Shown here piece by piece: positions 36,701 to 47,100 of a stretch of DNA of 64,000 bases. How positions within the stretch are numbered: the stretch's first letter is position 1; each line of letters starts with the position of its first letter. Source of the stretch: Plumapathes pennacea. Lineage: Eukaryota; Cnidaria; Anthozoa; Antipatharia; Myriopathidae. Below the pieces are notes generated by a model. That model was not told where the DNA came from. It was given only the letters and a program-made list of their open reading frames with translations, and searched no databases. Both the position numbers and the translations under genes were made by a program. Location of the stretch: positions 6,380,501 to 6,444,500 of the forward strand of contig OZ038466.1 in the NCBI GenBank assembly GCA_964036295.1, written 5' to 3'.

Positions 36701-37425
36701 ATTGATAGCCCTACTGTTAAACTGACAAATCTATAAAAGCACTTACCATATAAGGCCAGTAGGAACACTGGAAAATAGAGAAAGAAGACAAAACGAAAGT
36801 TAGGACAAGTTGGTCAATTTTCTCCTTAAAGTCAGCCCTGAAAGTACGAATGGACACACCGTCAATGAGATTTCACGGATCGACTGGCTTTCTTTACGAC
36901 TCGTGAATACATTAGACGAGTTGTACGACTCGTGCGAATGGACACATTGTCAATGAGATTCACGGATCGACTGGCTTTTTTTACGACTCGTGAATACATT
37001 AGACGAGTTGCACGACTCGTACGAGTCGACAATTCACTTTTACGACTCGTTACGAGCCGTGGTATTGGACATGCATGCTGAAAAGTGGAACCCCGCCTTA
37101 CGGCCACCCGTTATTACGGCTACTATTTTTTTGTCCCGCGGAACAAACGCCCAGTCATCTTCTTATCTGCAAACCCCGTCCGAAGGTGGCAGTATTATGT
37201 GCGAATTTCGCACACAGAGAACATCACTGAAATTGATCTTTGCACAAAAAGTACACGGTTTGCAAACTAATGTGTTGACTGATATGACAAACACGATACG
37301 AGCTAACGGCATATATTATAACTGCATCAAATGTAATTAAATCGAGAGCTTAATATGTGGTCGTATTACTCACATTGCCAAAAGAGACAGCTGATTTTAA
37401 CGTTTAAAGTCTTCATGCTGCTCAT
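28333..37425 (-). CDS. Ig-domain membrane receptor, paralogue 1
   Basis: Six exons assembled by splice site and phase, 373 aa: 37374-37425, 36748-36768 (21 nt), 33577-33939, 32972-33052, 32393-32740, 28333-28589. Exons 1+2 give a signal peptide (MKTLNVKISCLFWQ then LFLLALYG). Exon 3 is an Ig-like domain (Cys in NLTFECTA, Trp in ITWEY, KTEDKGRIKC), several N-glycosylation sites. Exon 4 is a Pro/Ser/Thr-rich linker. Exon 5 is a second, divergent Ig-like domain (LDCLALAS, IIWKRK, DLMCEI). Exon 6 gives the transmembrane segment (HLPLIVSIASLALAV) and a tail of about 55 residues with several Tyr (TAVYNRK, ALYYSQ). The long tail arises because a ~10-bp stretch holding the stop in unit 2 is missing. 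Introns 2 and 5 are enlarged by inserted elements. All introns are phase 1. No orthologue recognised; single-pass type I receptor by topology. An alternative start lies three codons downstream. Confidence 0.75.
28767..29075. mobile_element. Foldback element in intron 5 of receptor 1
   Basis: Absent from the same place in units 2 and 3. Contains opposed copies of a motif around TGGTAAATAAGAGTC and CCACACCACGGCAAACCAG, plus the palindromic GAGGCGCTTCGCCTC loop. Non-coding, MITE-like. Confidence 0.55.
29409..30223. mobile_element. Pogo/Tigger-like DNA element, non-autonomous
   Basis: An 815 bp element with perfect 22-bp terminal inverted repeats starting CAGTCAAACCTCTATTAAG and flanked by TA on both sides. 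Units 2 and 3 lack it and show the single-TA empty site (CCAAAAATATCTATCTC), which confirms precise TA-target insertion into unit 1. The inner ends carry many copies of GACCGCTTAATAGAGG in both orientations. A stretch at about 29720-29910 (plus strand) reads as a ~62-residue peptide without Met (FEEAYELRKRRVNRGGG... ending at a TGA); I do not recognise it, and it is not a full transposase. TIR shape and TA target fit the pogo/Tigger branch of Tc1/mariner. Confidence 0.75.
30460..30722. repeat. Compound ATT/ATC/ACT microsatellite
   Basis: Long runs of trinucleotide and hexanucleotide repeats (TTA, TATTAC, CATTAT). They create long but meaningless open frames on both strands (Leu- or Asn-rich). 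Only unit 1 has this expansion; units 2 and 3 have a few ATA units nearby. Confidence 0.95.
30807..32332. mobile_element. ~1.5 kb insertion present only in unit 1
   Basis: Units 2 and 3 run directly from TTTCTATGATAATGG to TTTCACTAATATATTGC, whereas unit 1 has about 1.5 kb between the equivalent points. No clear terminal inverted repeats were found. The insert carries the STPR-repeat reading frame. Helitron-like capture or another inserted element are both possible. Confidence 0.6.
31059..31523 (+). CDS. STPR-like 23-residue repeat protein, possibly element-borne
   Basis: Open frame of 154 codons, highly charged. From about residue 12 it consists of ~5 units of exactly 23 residues, each with the pattern (K/T)TPQ..QR(M/L).A...(R/L)..KR; clear units cover residues 35-57, 58-80, 81-103 and 104 onward, preceded by one diverged unit. 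At DNA level the pattern is also a 138-bp (two-unit) duplication. The period and the TP...R...R spacing match the STPR (score-and-three-amino-acid-peptide repeat) DNA-binding fold described in silkworm FMBP-1; similar repeats precede helicase domains in some Helitron proteins. The last ~38 residues (FCVKLRYLF onward) are unrelated and may be read-through. It lies in an insertion inside intron 5 of receptor 1, opposite to that gene. Function unproven; it could be a fragment. Confidence 0.5.
   Translation: MNLKARKLETERSREARLQKRSEQALQEQKRTEEKTPQRQQRMNADQKRHEQKRATQTTPQKEQRLKANRDLQEKKRAEEKTPQRQQRMNADQKRHEQKRVTKTTPQGEQRLKANRELQTPFCVKLRYLFRKDKQQRLVSGNRTITVTNILYPV
33577..33939 (-). other. Ig-domain exon of receptor 1
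   Basis: Exon 3 of the receptor gene at 28333-37425, given separately as the clearest domain. Compared with copies 2 and 3 it has two extra residues near the Trp (TANTGGWTV versus SAKNWTV) and a different start (NFTSAGPYVLKVV versus NFAAAVPPVLKVV and TFAAPPVPHVLKVV). Confidence 0.8.
34379..34626. repeat. 22-bp minisatellite, about 11 copies
   Basis: Tandem copies of TACTCAAATAGTACTTAAAA + TG with only a few changes (TACTT/TACGT near the right end). Each unit holds two GTAC/AGTACT palindromes. It lies in the 2.2 kb insertion. No spacers, so not CRISPR. Confidence 0.95.
35155..35651 (-). pseudogene. Possible retrocopied transcript
   Basis: Read on the minus strand: a 101-codon frame (35346-35651), then ~170 bp, then TTTGCAAATAAA running straight into ~19 A. 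This order (frame, 3' tail, poly-A signal, A-run) resembles a reverse-transcribed mRNA or a LINE/SINE tail. The peptide (with QRCGRGTVHSGHNIPNKR in the middle) is unknown to me. It could also be chance in repeat DNA. Confidence 0.3.
36872..37045. repeat. Two-copy direct repeat in intron 1 of receptor 1
   Basis: A ~95 bp stretch (CACGGATCGACTGGCTTTC ... ACGACTCGTG) is repeated once, with TACGACTCGT-type inverted motifs between. Not seen in units 2 and 3. Confidence 0.7.
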
Positions 37426-38260
37426 TTGTCTTTCTCTTCTGATGTAGTACTCTTGTGAATATGTAAACTATAAGTCAATCAGCCGGTTGTACGTTCTGCT
37501 CTTTTATACCCAAGTGCAAACTAGTTGCATGACCCGCGGGAATTTCCCGAGTCCGTAATGTTGCCGATATTTATATCGGGAATTACCCGACATGCCGTGG
37601 CTCCACGTGGCTGGTAATCACCCAAAGAAAGGGAACAAACGACACCAATAATCAGATTCTTGATATAATTATCTAGTTACGTTTTAGTTTCTTAAGTTCT
37701 TAAAAACTCTGCATAAAAAGTGCACATTTTTCATTTTTAGGCCTTCCGATGTGTTCCGAAGTGTGCCAGGGGTGTTCCGAGTTGTTCCGCGTTTTAGTAC
37801 ACGCCCTGCAATTTTTGTAGTTTCACTTCCGTTATCCAGCTTCCGGTCGAAAACGTCTAGAATTTAGCACCATGTTTCTCCAAGTGTTTCGACTCGTTTC
37901 GAAAAATAGTACTTTAATAGCAGTCATTACATTGAGAAAGGCTCGCATTCAATGTAAAAGCAGAAACGAGAGAAAGAGGGAGAAGACTAGTGACTAAGTG
38001 TCGCCGACGGTCAAGAGCCAATATGTAATGTAGCCGAAATTGTCCACAGGCCACATTCTCGGGGCCGTTTCTGTTTCTCTATAAATTCCCTTTCTCAAAT
38101 AAACTTCACTTCCCTCTTCCCTTTCTCAAATAAACTTCCTCTTCTAGTTTCGACGAAAATCGCTTGCCCGCAAACCCTCAAAGCACTCGGTCGGATGATC
38201 TTGCGACATTTCCGGCTTGCCTTGGTCCCAGGCTGGCCGGACTATTCCCCGACTTCCAAG
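37426..38260. promoter_or_regulatory. Head-to-head region of unit 1 (receptor 1 / PSMD9 fragment)
   Basis: Copy of the divergent region that lies between receptor 3 and intact PSMD9. It keeps the paired ACTTCCG and CTTCCGG (ETS/GABP-type) motifs near 37825-37850. It could still drive receptor 1 leftward and a short transcript rightward. Confidence 0.45.
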
Positions 38261-38303
38261 ATGGCGGACGAAGAAATGCGAAATGTGAAAGAACTGATGG
38301 TCA
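38261..38303 (+). pseudogene. PSMD9: PSMD9 5' fragment, unit 1
   Basis: Starts AAGATGGCGGACG and encodes [14 protein letters not shown], as in intact PSMD9, then switches at the duplication breakpoint into unit 2. The fused frame runs to a stop at 38410 (49 codons from this Met, with 35 non-PSMD9 residues). It has the start context and upstream region of the real gene but lacks the remaining exons. Confidence 0.9.
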
Positions 38304-38846
38304 CTTATAGAACGTCACTTTCGTTTTCACGCAGAACCTTTGATCCCGCGTTCTCGATCGGGTTTTCGCCGGGAAATACATTACGTACGTTGAACATTAG
38401 AGCGGGTTAATTGTATTCAACAATCGAAACAAGATCAAAGATGATATTGATTTATGACAATTTCCTGAGTGTCCTTGTTTTTCAAGATTGTCATCGCAAT
38501 ATTACGCGTATAAAGATTTCGTGATTATAATGGCACGCACTATGAAGTTCTGGCCCCAGTTGTTCAAAGCACGATTCTAAACTTCCTTGTCATTTTAAAA
38601 CCCGAAGGACAGTAAAGTTTCGTCCGCAACACGTATTCCATGTGCGTGTTTAAGTGTAGAATAACCTTTTTAATCAATCTTCGAACAAAACTCTGTAATT
38701 TATTGGCAAAAAGGTTGAAAGAAAAAGAATGGTTAATCCTGGATTAGCTTAATTCCTTCCGATTATAGACCGCAGTAGGTTCTAGAGTAAATGTAGAATA
38801 ATAAGCGGCACATAGCAAAATCCTATATTTATTACATTTTTTAGGG

Positions 38847-41800
38847 TTAGAGTGTCCCACTCGAGTGACCATTTCGGGGCAGCCTTATCGCTAAAGCCAA
38901 AGAGACAACGATTACGATAAGCAGAAGGTGTAGCGGATAAACTGCACGGCTTGACCTCTTTTGGATTTTGACTAAAGCCCCGGTCACAGGGCAGACAGAG
39001 ACTAGTTATGAAGCCTGTTTGCAGTTCCAAACATAAATGGCCTGCATACCTTGTATCTAACGTTACTGTGTGATAGACCATTCCAAATTGAAAAATATAA
39101 AAAAATGCTCTTATTTCTCTCAGGAAACAATTAACTGCTTTAAACCCCCTCCCGAAACTATCTATTTTCAGATAAAAATTACTTCTATTAAACTAGAAAT
39201 TTCTTGACTCGCAAAAAAAGTTACGGCTGTCACTTTTAGGACAGGACTGACCTAAAGATAAGTATATAATAACATCTCCGCCAATAACATCTCAAAACAC
39301 TATCTTTTCTACCCTTTCTATTCACTTGAGCCAATGCAAAGCCTAACTTCCAAAAATATCTATCTCTTGGGCTGCGTCAGTTCACAAGTGGCAGTAAAAC
39401 CCCGTTTCCTGGTTAAAATGAATAAAAGACGAAATATTAGCATATTATCAAAATCAAAACAAACATATTAAAGTAAACTATAATTATAGTACTAATGATA
39501 ACAATAATAATACAGGTCACGATAGTGGTACCGACTTTAGAACTTACAGTGGTACTGCGTTTTAAATTTTCCAGTTTGAATACTCTGCGTACCATGCGAC
39601 CAAATTATGATTATACAAGTGAATAAAGGTCTAAATGACTAAGTTTCTATGATAATGGTATAATTTCACTAATATATTGCAACACTGAATGGTATATATG
39701 GTATGTGAAGATGTACTCACGCGAACAACTTCCTGTAGCTACAATGATCTTGAAAAATAGTCTTTTGGGCTGTGTACCCGCAGCTTTTACTATTTCACAC
39801 ATGAGGTTGAGAACTTCGCCTGGTTTCAAGCACAGGATTTCCAAAGCTCCATTTTTGGCTGATATGTTTGTTCTGTTCTTCATTTGCTTTATATACTTTT
39901 TGACTGGATGCTGCATTGTTATGGCAGCTAAGACATCCCATTTTTCCTGCTGACGTCTCCAGATGATCTTCTGAGGAACATCCCCAGGGCTGATAGATGC
40001 CAATGCCAAACAGTCGAGGTTGGCCTCATTTCCAGGATAAAATATACCAATTGCCGAATAGTTCTGATGTTCTGAAATACGTAAAGTTTAGACGGTCAGT
40101 AAAATCCGTTTTTAGTCACAGAAAGTAAACTTTTACGACCAAATAGTAGCAGTGATTGACAGTGGAGACATTTTAATTTTACACGTAACCTTCTTATTAG
40201 CCATTCCGAAGTTCCAGAAGATTAATCAAACTTAATCAAATTGAAAAAAATAACCTCGTCACAAGAAAGAGCACATCCAAATTAGTAAGTATGCCAAGTT
40301 TCAGCAAGATAGGTCTATCAGAAACTGAATGACGATCTTTTAAAAATCAGAAAAATAAGAGACTTTAAAGTCTCTTACTTTAACGATTTCTAAAAGCTTG
40401 CCATTCAGTTTCTGATGGACCCGCAATCTTGCTAAAACTTGGCACACTTACTAAATTGGATGTGCTCTTTCTTGTGACGAAGCTATGTTTTTCAATTTGA
40501 TTAAGTTCGATTAATCTTCTGGTTCGGAATGGCTAATTGTCTTACCCCGCAGAGATATTGGCGGAATTGTAGGAGATGAAGATGTATTATCTGGGTCTTT
40601 AGCAAGCACATTTCCTTGTGTAGTTCCTGTGTAGGTGCATGATAAAAACAATTAATTAGTATTAACAATAATTTAAAATACTACGATGTAAGTATAACTT
40701 CAGAGATTCAATCCGTGTTTGTTTTGGACCGAATAACTATAAATACAATCATAAAATCTAAACATAAACTAGTAATAACGTTGAGAAAGATAGAAATGGG
40801 TAAAAAGGGCGAGCCTTTTAGGGGTCAAAATAATGGGTTTTGATACCACTTAGAGTACTGAAGATCAAACGCTGACACTTTTATGTGACACAGGACTATT
40901 TAGGGATCTAATGTCCGTCGAATGGACATCTTACGCTAGTCATTTAATGTCATATAATTTGGTACTGTAAGGGGTCAAAATACGCTCGAGCCACGCCCAT
41001 TTTAGTCTCTTACGGTAATTCCTGACAAGCATCCCCGCTTTTTTATATATGGGAGTCCCCCCTAGTCAACATTTTGTGAAACATTATAACACACAACATG
41101 AAACAGGTGAGATACTAACTTGGACACTCTATGAGCTTGTAGACAGTTTTCTTAATCTTCTTCGAACCACCAGAAACTCTGCATCTAAAACGTCCTTTAT
41201 CCTTAGTCTTCAAATTCCTTAGTGTAATCTGACGTCCTTCAGACTTCACCTCAGCTCTTCCTTGGAATGGAGATGTTTGCGGAATATGGATAAAGCCCGA
41301 TGATTTTTTTTCTGCTATGACGGTCCAGTTTTTTGCAGACCTGTACTCCCACGTGACTGTTTGATTAGTCACGCTGGAGTTTGCAGCAACTACCGCTGTG
41401 CACTCGAACGTTAAGTTTCGTTCAACGTTTTCTTCGACAACTTTTAGGACGGGAGGAACAGCAGCTGCAAAATTCCCTGCAAATTTAGAGAATTAAACCT
41501 TGAGGAAGTCTGAAACCTAAAACTTGCTCTGAGTTATCATTTTAAAGATATTCATTTTTTATAGCTATTTTAGTCAAACGTCTGTCACCATTTACAACTT
41601 GGTGGGGGGGGGGGGGGGGGTGGGGGCGGCGGAGGGAACTGCAGTTGTTATGTTGATGTATTTTAAATAACTCTTCATTAATAGATAGCCTGGCGTATTT
41701 TATAATAGGACCATTTTGGGGGTTGTGTTTATTTAGGGCTGTATGCAGGGTTGATGACTTTATTCAACGCGGCGCGGGAAGTCTTTCTTAAAAAAGCCTA

Positions 41801-42730
41801 ATTTTGTATACAAGGAAAAAAAGGAACGGCACAGCCTGAAAGTCAATATACCATGACCTTGATATGCTAATTTAGCAATACCGCGGAAACGAAACGAAAA
41901 ACAAAGCTAAGCGTATTAAATTGTCAGCAAAATTGTCCTTTTGCTTTCAGTGGTAAATTTTTTATACCAAAGACCCGACAACGTTCACTGCGAAGTCCTC
42001 ATTGCCCTTATCTGGCGTGTTATGTCGTGTTTTTCTTTATTGTTGATAGTTTTACGGGTAAACTAACAAATCTTTAGAAGCACTTACCATATAAGCCCAA
42101 CAGGAACACTGGAAAAGAGGGAAAGAAGACAAAACGAAAGTTAGGACTTGGGTCAATTTTCTTCCGTATTTCCGATATTTGCACAGAGAACATCATTGAA
42201 ATTGATCTTTGCACAAAAAGTACACGGTTTGCAAACTAATACGTTGTGGTGAAGCAATACGGGCAACATTCTCATGCAACTTGTCGTACAACAAAGTTGC
42301 GTATCAAGTTGCGGCGTGTGCTGCACGTATTACTACCTACGCGCGCAACAAAATTTCGTGTTGCGAGTTGCGGCAACATGCTGCGAAAAGTATACTCGGC
42401 TTCTACTTTTTGCAGCATGTTGCCGCAACTCGCAACACGAAATTTTGTTGTTGCAGAACAAGTTGCGTGCGTAGGTAGTAACACGTGCAACAAACAGGCC
42501 GCAACTTCCTACGGAACTTTGTTGCACGACAAGTTGCAAGAAAATCTTGCCCGTATTACTTCACCTTTAAGCTAACATGACTGAATGATATGGCAAACAC
42601 GACACAAGCTAACGGCATATATTACAACTATGTTAATGTAATTAAATCGAGAGCTTAATATGTGGTCGTATTACTCACATGGCCAAGAGAGACAGCTAAT
42701 TTTCACGTTCAAAGTCTTCATGCTGCTCAT
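38847..42730 (-). CDS. Ig-domain membrane receptor, paralogue 2
   Basis: Six exons, 328 aa: 42679-42730, 42088-42108 (21 nt), 41120-41476, 40546-40626, 39721-40071, 38847-38971. Signal peptide residues 1-24 (MKTLNVKISCLSWP, LFLLGLYG); Ig-like domain in exon 3 (NLTFECTA, VTWEY, KTKDKGRFRC); linker exon 4; second Ig-like domain in exon 5 (LDCLALAS, IIWRRQQ, LNLMCEI); transmembrane segment about 299-316 (YPLHLLLIVIVVSLALAI) and a short 12-residue tail RLPRNGHSSGTL. This is the shortest and probably the least disturbed form. N-glycosylation sites include NLT, NSS, NQT, NYS and NRT. The tail lacks any signalling motif, so signalling would need a partner. Intron 4 holds a foldback element starting 10 bp from the exon 4 donor. 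Family unknown; the first domain keeps the Cys-Trp-Cys Ig pattern but has Phe for the usual Tyr before the second Cys. Confidence 0.8.
40198..40535. mobile_element. Foldback element, family B (unit 2)
   Basis: 338 bp, two arms of ~160 bp, ends TAGCCATTCCGAA and its reverse complement. The centre is GAGACTTTAAAGTCTC. Unit 1 has the empty site (TTCTTATTGTCTTACC), so the target duplication is probably AT. Confidence 0.9.
42248..42565. mobile_element. Foldback element, family C (unit 2)
   Basis: 318 bp with ends GGTGAAGCAATACGGGCAA / TTGCCCGTATTACTTCACC and a near-perfect palindrome built of GTTGCGAGTTGC-type motifs. Lies in intron 1 of receptor 2. It creates overlapping open frames on both strands that are not genes. 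Absent from unit 1. Confidence 0.9.
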
Positions 42731-43647
42731 TTGTCTTTCTCTTCTGATGTAGTACTCTCGGCGTGAGAACTTAAACTGAGTTCATCAGCCGGTTGTACGT
42801 TTGCCTTTTTATAGTTACACAAAAAGTGCAATCTTGCATGACCGGGAATTTCCCGACTCACACATAATGTCGCAGCTCGGGAACTACCGTGGCTCCACGT
42901 TGCTGGTAATCACCCAAAAAAAGGGAACAAACGACACCAATAGTCAGATTCTTGATATAATTTTCAAGTTACGTTTTACTTTCGTTTAAGTTCCAAGTTC
43001 TTTTTCTTAAACACTCCGCATAAAAAGTGTACATTTTTTATTTTTAGGTCTTCCGAGAATTTCCGATATGTTCCGAGGTATGCCAGGGGTGTTCCGAGTT
43101 GTTCTGGCACGCCATTCAATTTATATAGTTTTACTTCCGTTATCCAGCTTCCGGTCGGGAACGTCTATATTTTAATAGCACATGATTTTCCAAGTGTTTC
43201 GACTCGTTTCGAAAAGAGTACTTCAAAAGCAGTCATTTACATTGAGAATGGCTCACACTCAGTGTAAAAGCAGAAACGAGAGAAATAGGGAGAAGACTAG
43301 TGACTAAGTGACGAAGGGCTAGCGCTCGAAACGTCAGCTATTGTCTCTTTTGCGGCGTTCCATTACCCTCATCAACACCTAGTTGATACACCAATGTGTA
43401 ATGTGGCCGAAATTGTCCAACGTCCAAAATTTCTTCGCCAGGCCACATTCTCGGGGCCGTTTCTGTTTCTCCATAAATTCCCTTTCTCAAATAAACTTCC
43501 CTTTTCACTTTCCATGATAAACTTCCTCTTCTAGTTTCGACGAAAATCGCTTGCCCGCAAACCCTCAAAACACGCGGTCGGATGATCTTGCGACATTTCC
43601 GGCTTGCCTTGGTCCCAGGCTGGCCGGACTATTCCCCGACTTCCAAG
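42731..43647. promoter_or_regulatory. Head-to-head region of unit 2
   Basis: Equivalent to the PSMD9/receptor 3 divergent region; keeps the ACTTCCG...CTTCCGG pair near 43132-43156. An ~85 bp insert at about 43310-43395 carries the retroelement-type motif GAAGGGCTAGCGCTCGAAAC. Confidence 0.45.
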
Positions 43648-43690
43648 ATGGCGGACGAAGAAATGCGAAATGAGAAAGAATTGATGGTCA
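43648..43690 (+). pseudogene. PSMD9: PSMD9 5' fragment, unit 2
   Basis: Encodes [14 protein letters not shown] (Val9 changed to Glu) and then crosses the breakpoint into unit 3. The fused frame stops at 43779 (43 codons). Its downstream part is in a different frame from the unit 1 fusion because of a one-base difference, so the two chimeric peptides differ. Confidence 0.9.
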
Positions 43691-44147
43691 CTTATAGAAC
43701 GTCACTTCGTTTTCACGCAGAACCTTTGATCCCGCGTTCTCGATCGGGTTTTCGCCGGGAAATACATTACGTACGTTGAACATTAGAGGGTTTATTGCAT
43801 TTAACAATCGAAACAAGATCAAAGATGATATTGATTTATGACAATTTCCTGAGTGTCCTTGTTTTTCAAGATTGTCATCGCAATATTACGGCGTATGAAG
43901 ATTTCGTGATTATGATGGCACGCACTATGGAGTTCTGGCCCCAGTTGTTCAAAGCACGATTCTAAACTTCCTTGTCATTTTTAAATCCGAAGGACAGTAA
44001 AGTTTCGTCCGCAACACGTATTCCATGTGCGTGTTTAAGTGTAGAATAACCTTTTTAATCAATCTTCGAACAAAACTCTGTAATTTATTGGCAAAAAGGT
44101 CGAAAGAAAATGAATGGTTAATCCTGGATTAGCTTAATTCCTTCCGA

Positions 44148-47100
44148 TTATAGACCGCAGTAGGTTCTAGAGTAAATGTAAACAATAATAAGCGGCACAT
44201 AGCAAAATCCTATATTTATTACATTTTTTAGGGTTAGAGTGTCCCACTCGAGTGACCATTTCGGGGCAGCCTTATCGCTAAAAGCCAAAGAGACAACGAT
44301 TACGATAAGCAGAAGGTGTAGCGGATAAACTGCACGGCTTGACCTCTTTTGGATTTTGACTAAAGCCCCGGTCACAGGGCAGACAGAGACCAGTTATGAA
44401 GCCTGTTTGCAGTTTCAAACATAAATGGCCTGCATACCTTGTATCTAACGTTACTGTGTGATAGACCATTCCAAATTGAAAAATACAAAAAAATGCTCTT
44501 ATTTCTCTCAGGAAACCATTAACTGCTTTAGACCCCCTCCCGAAACTATCTATTTTCAGATAAAAATTACTTCTATTAAACTAGAAATTTCTTGACTCGC
44601 AAAAAAAGTTACGGCTGTCACTTTTAGGACAGGACTGACCTAAAGATAAGTATATAATAACATCTCCGCCAATAACATCTCAAAACACTGTCTGTTCTAC
44701 CTTTTCTATTCACTTGAGCCAATGCAAAGCCTAATTTCCAAAAATATTTATCTCTTGGGCTGTGTCAGTTCACAAGTGGCAGTAAAACCCCGTTTCCTGG
44801 TTAAAATGAATAAAAGACGAAATATTAGCATATTATCAAAATCACAACAAACATATTAAAGTAAACTATAATTATAGTACTAATGATAACAATAATAATA
44901 CAGGTCACGATAGTGGTACCGACTTTGGAACTTACAGTGGTACTGCGTTTTAAATTTTCCAGTTTGAATACTCTGCGTGTCATGCGACCAAATTATGATT
45001 ATACAAGTGAATAAAGTTCTAAATGACTAAGTTTCTATGATAATGGTATAATTTCACTAATATATTGCAACACTGAATGGTATATATGGTATGTGAAGAT
45101 GTACTCACGCGAACAACTTGTAGCTACAATAATCTTGAAAAGCAGTTTTTTGGGCTCTGTACCCGCAGCTTTTACTATTTCACACATGAGGTTGAGAACT
45201 TCGCCTGGTTTCAAGCAGAGGATTTCCAAAGCTCCATTTTTGGCTGATATGTTTGTTCTGTTCTTCATTTGCTTTATATCCTTTTTGACTGGATGCTGCA
45301 TTGTTATGGCAGCTAAGAGATCCCATTTTTTCTGCTGACGTCTCCAGATGATCTTCTGAACATCCCCAGGGCTGATAGATGCCAATGCCAAACAGTCGAG
45401 GTTGGCCTCATTTCCAGGATAAAATATACCAATTGCCGAATAGTTCTGATGTTCTGAAATACGTAAAGTTTAGACGGTCAGTAAAATCCGTTTTTAGTCA
45501 CAGAAAGTAAACTTTTACGACCAAATAGTAGCAGTGATTGACAGTGGAGACATTTTAATTTTACACGTAACCTTCTTATTAGCCATTCCGAAGTTCCAGA
45601 AGATTAATCAAACTTAATCAAATTGAAAAATAACCTCGTTAGAAGAAAGAGCACATCCAAATTAGTAAGTATGCCACGTTTCAGCAAGATAGGCCTATCA
45701 GAAACTGAATGGCGAGATTTTAAAAATCAGAAAAATAAGAGACTTTAAAGTCTCTTACTTTAACGATTTCTAAAAGCTTGCCATTCAGTTTCTGATGGAC
45801 CCGCAATCTTGCTGAAACTTGGCACAATTACTAAGTTGGATGTGCTCTTTCTTGTGACGAGGCTATGTTTTTCAATTTGATTAAGTTCGATTAATCTTCT
45901 GGAACTTCGGAATGGCTAATTGTCTTACCCCGCAGAGATATTGGCGGAATTGTAGGAGATGAAGATGTATTATCTGGGTCTTTAGCAAGCACATTTCCTT
46001 GTGTAGGTCCTGTGTAGGTGCATGATCAAAACAATTAATTAGTATTAACAATAATTTAAAATAATACGATGTAAGTATTACTTCAGAGATTCAATCGATA
46101 TTTGTTTTGGGCCGCGATTATAACTATAACTACATTCAGAAAATCTAACACAAACTAGCAATAACGTTGAGAAAGGTAGAAATGGCAGACTATTCAACCC
46201 CCACTCTCACATAAAAAGGGCGAGCTTTTTAGGGGTCAAACTAATGGGTTTTGATACCACTTAGAGTGCTGAAGATCAAACGCTGACATTTTTATGTGAC
46301 GCAGTACCATTTAGGGATCTGATATCCGTCACATCCTTACACTCGTCATTTAATGTCATATAATTTGGTACTGTAAGGGGTCAAAATACGCTGGAGCCAC
46401 GCCCATTTTAGTCTCTTACGGTAATTCCTGACAAGCATTCCCGCCCTTTTATATGAGGGAGTCGCCCCTAGTCAACATTTCGTGAAACATTATAACACAC
46501 AACATGAAACAGGTGAGATACTAACTTGGACACTCTATGAGCTTGTAGACAGTTTTCTCGATCTTCTTCGAACCACCAGAAACTCTGCATCTAACACGTC
46601 CTTTATCTTTAGTCTTCAAATTCCTTAGTGTAATTTGACGTCCTTCAGACTTCACCTCAGCTCTTCCTTGGAATGGAGATGTTTGCGGAATAAAGATAGA
46701 GCCCGATGATTTTTTTCTTGCTATGACAATCCAGTTTTTTGCAGACCTGTACTCCCACGTGACTGTTTGATTAGTCACGCTGGAGTTTGCAGCAACTACC
46801 GCTGTGCACTCGAACGTTAAGTTTCGTTCAACGTTTTCTTCGACGACCTTTAGGACGTGAGGAACAGGTGGAGCTGCAAAAGTCCCTGCAAATTGAGAGA
46901 ATTAAACCTTGAGGAAGTCTGAAACCTAAAGTTTGTTCTGAGTTGTCACTATATAGATATAGAGGATATTACACGGCGGCGCGAAGATATGAATTTTATT
47001 TTCGAGTGGTAAAAACAATATTTTACGAACGAGCGCTTCGCGAGTGAGTAAAATATTGTTTTTACCACTCGAAAATAAAATCCATATCTTCAAGCCGCCG

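Noticed and set aside
36862-37107. Repetitive minus-strand frame in intron 1 of receptor 1
   Set aside because: Translation of a two-copy ~95 bp repeat absent from the other units.
42209-42575. Overlapping open frames rich in Cys, Ala and Thr on both strands
   Set aside because: By-product of a GC-rich palindrome in a foldback element.
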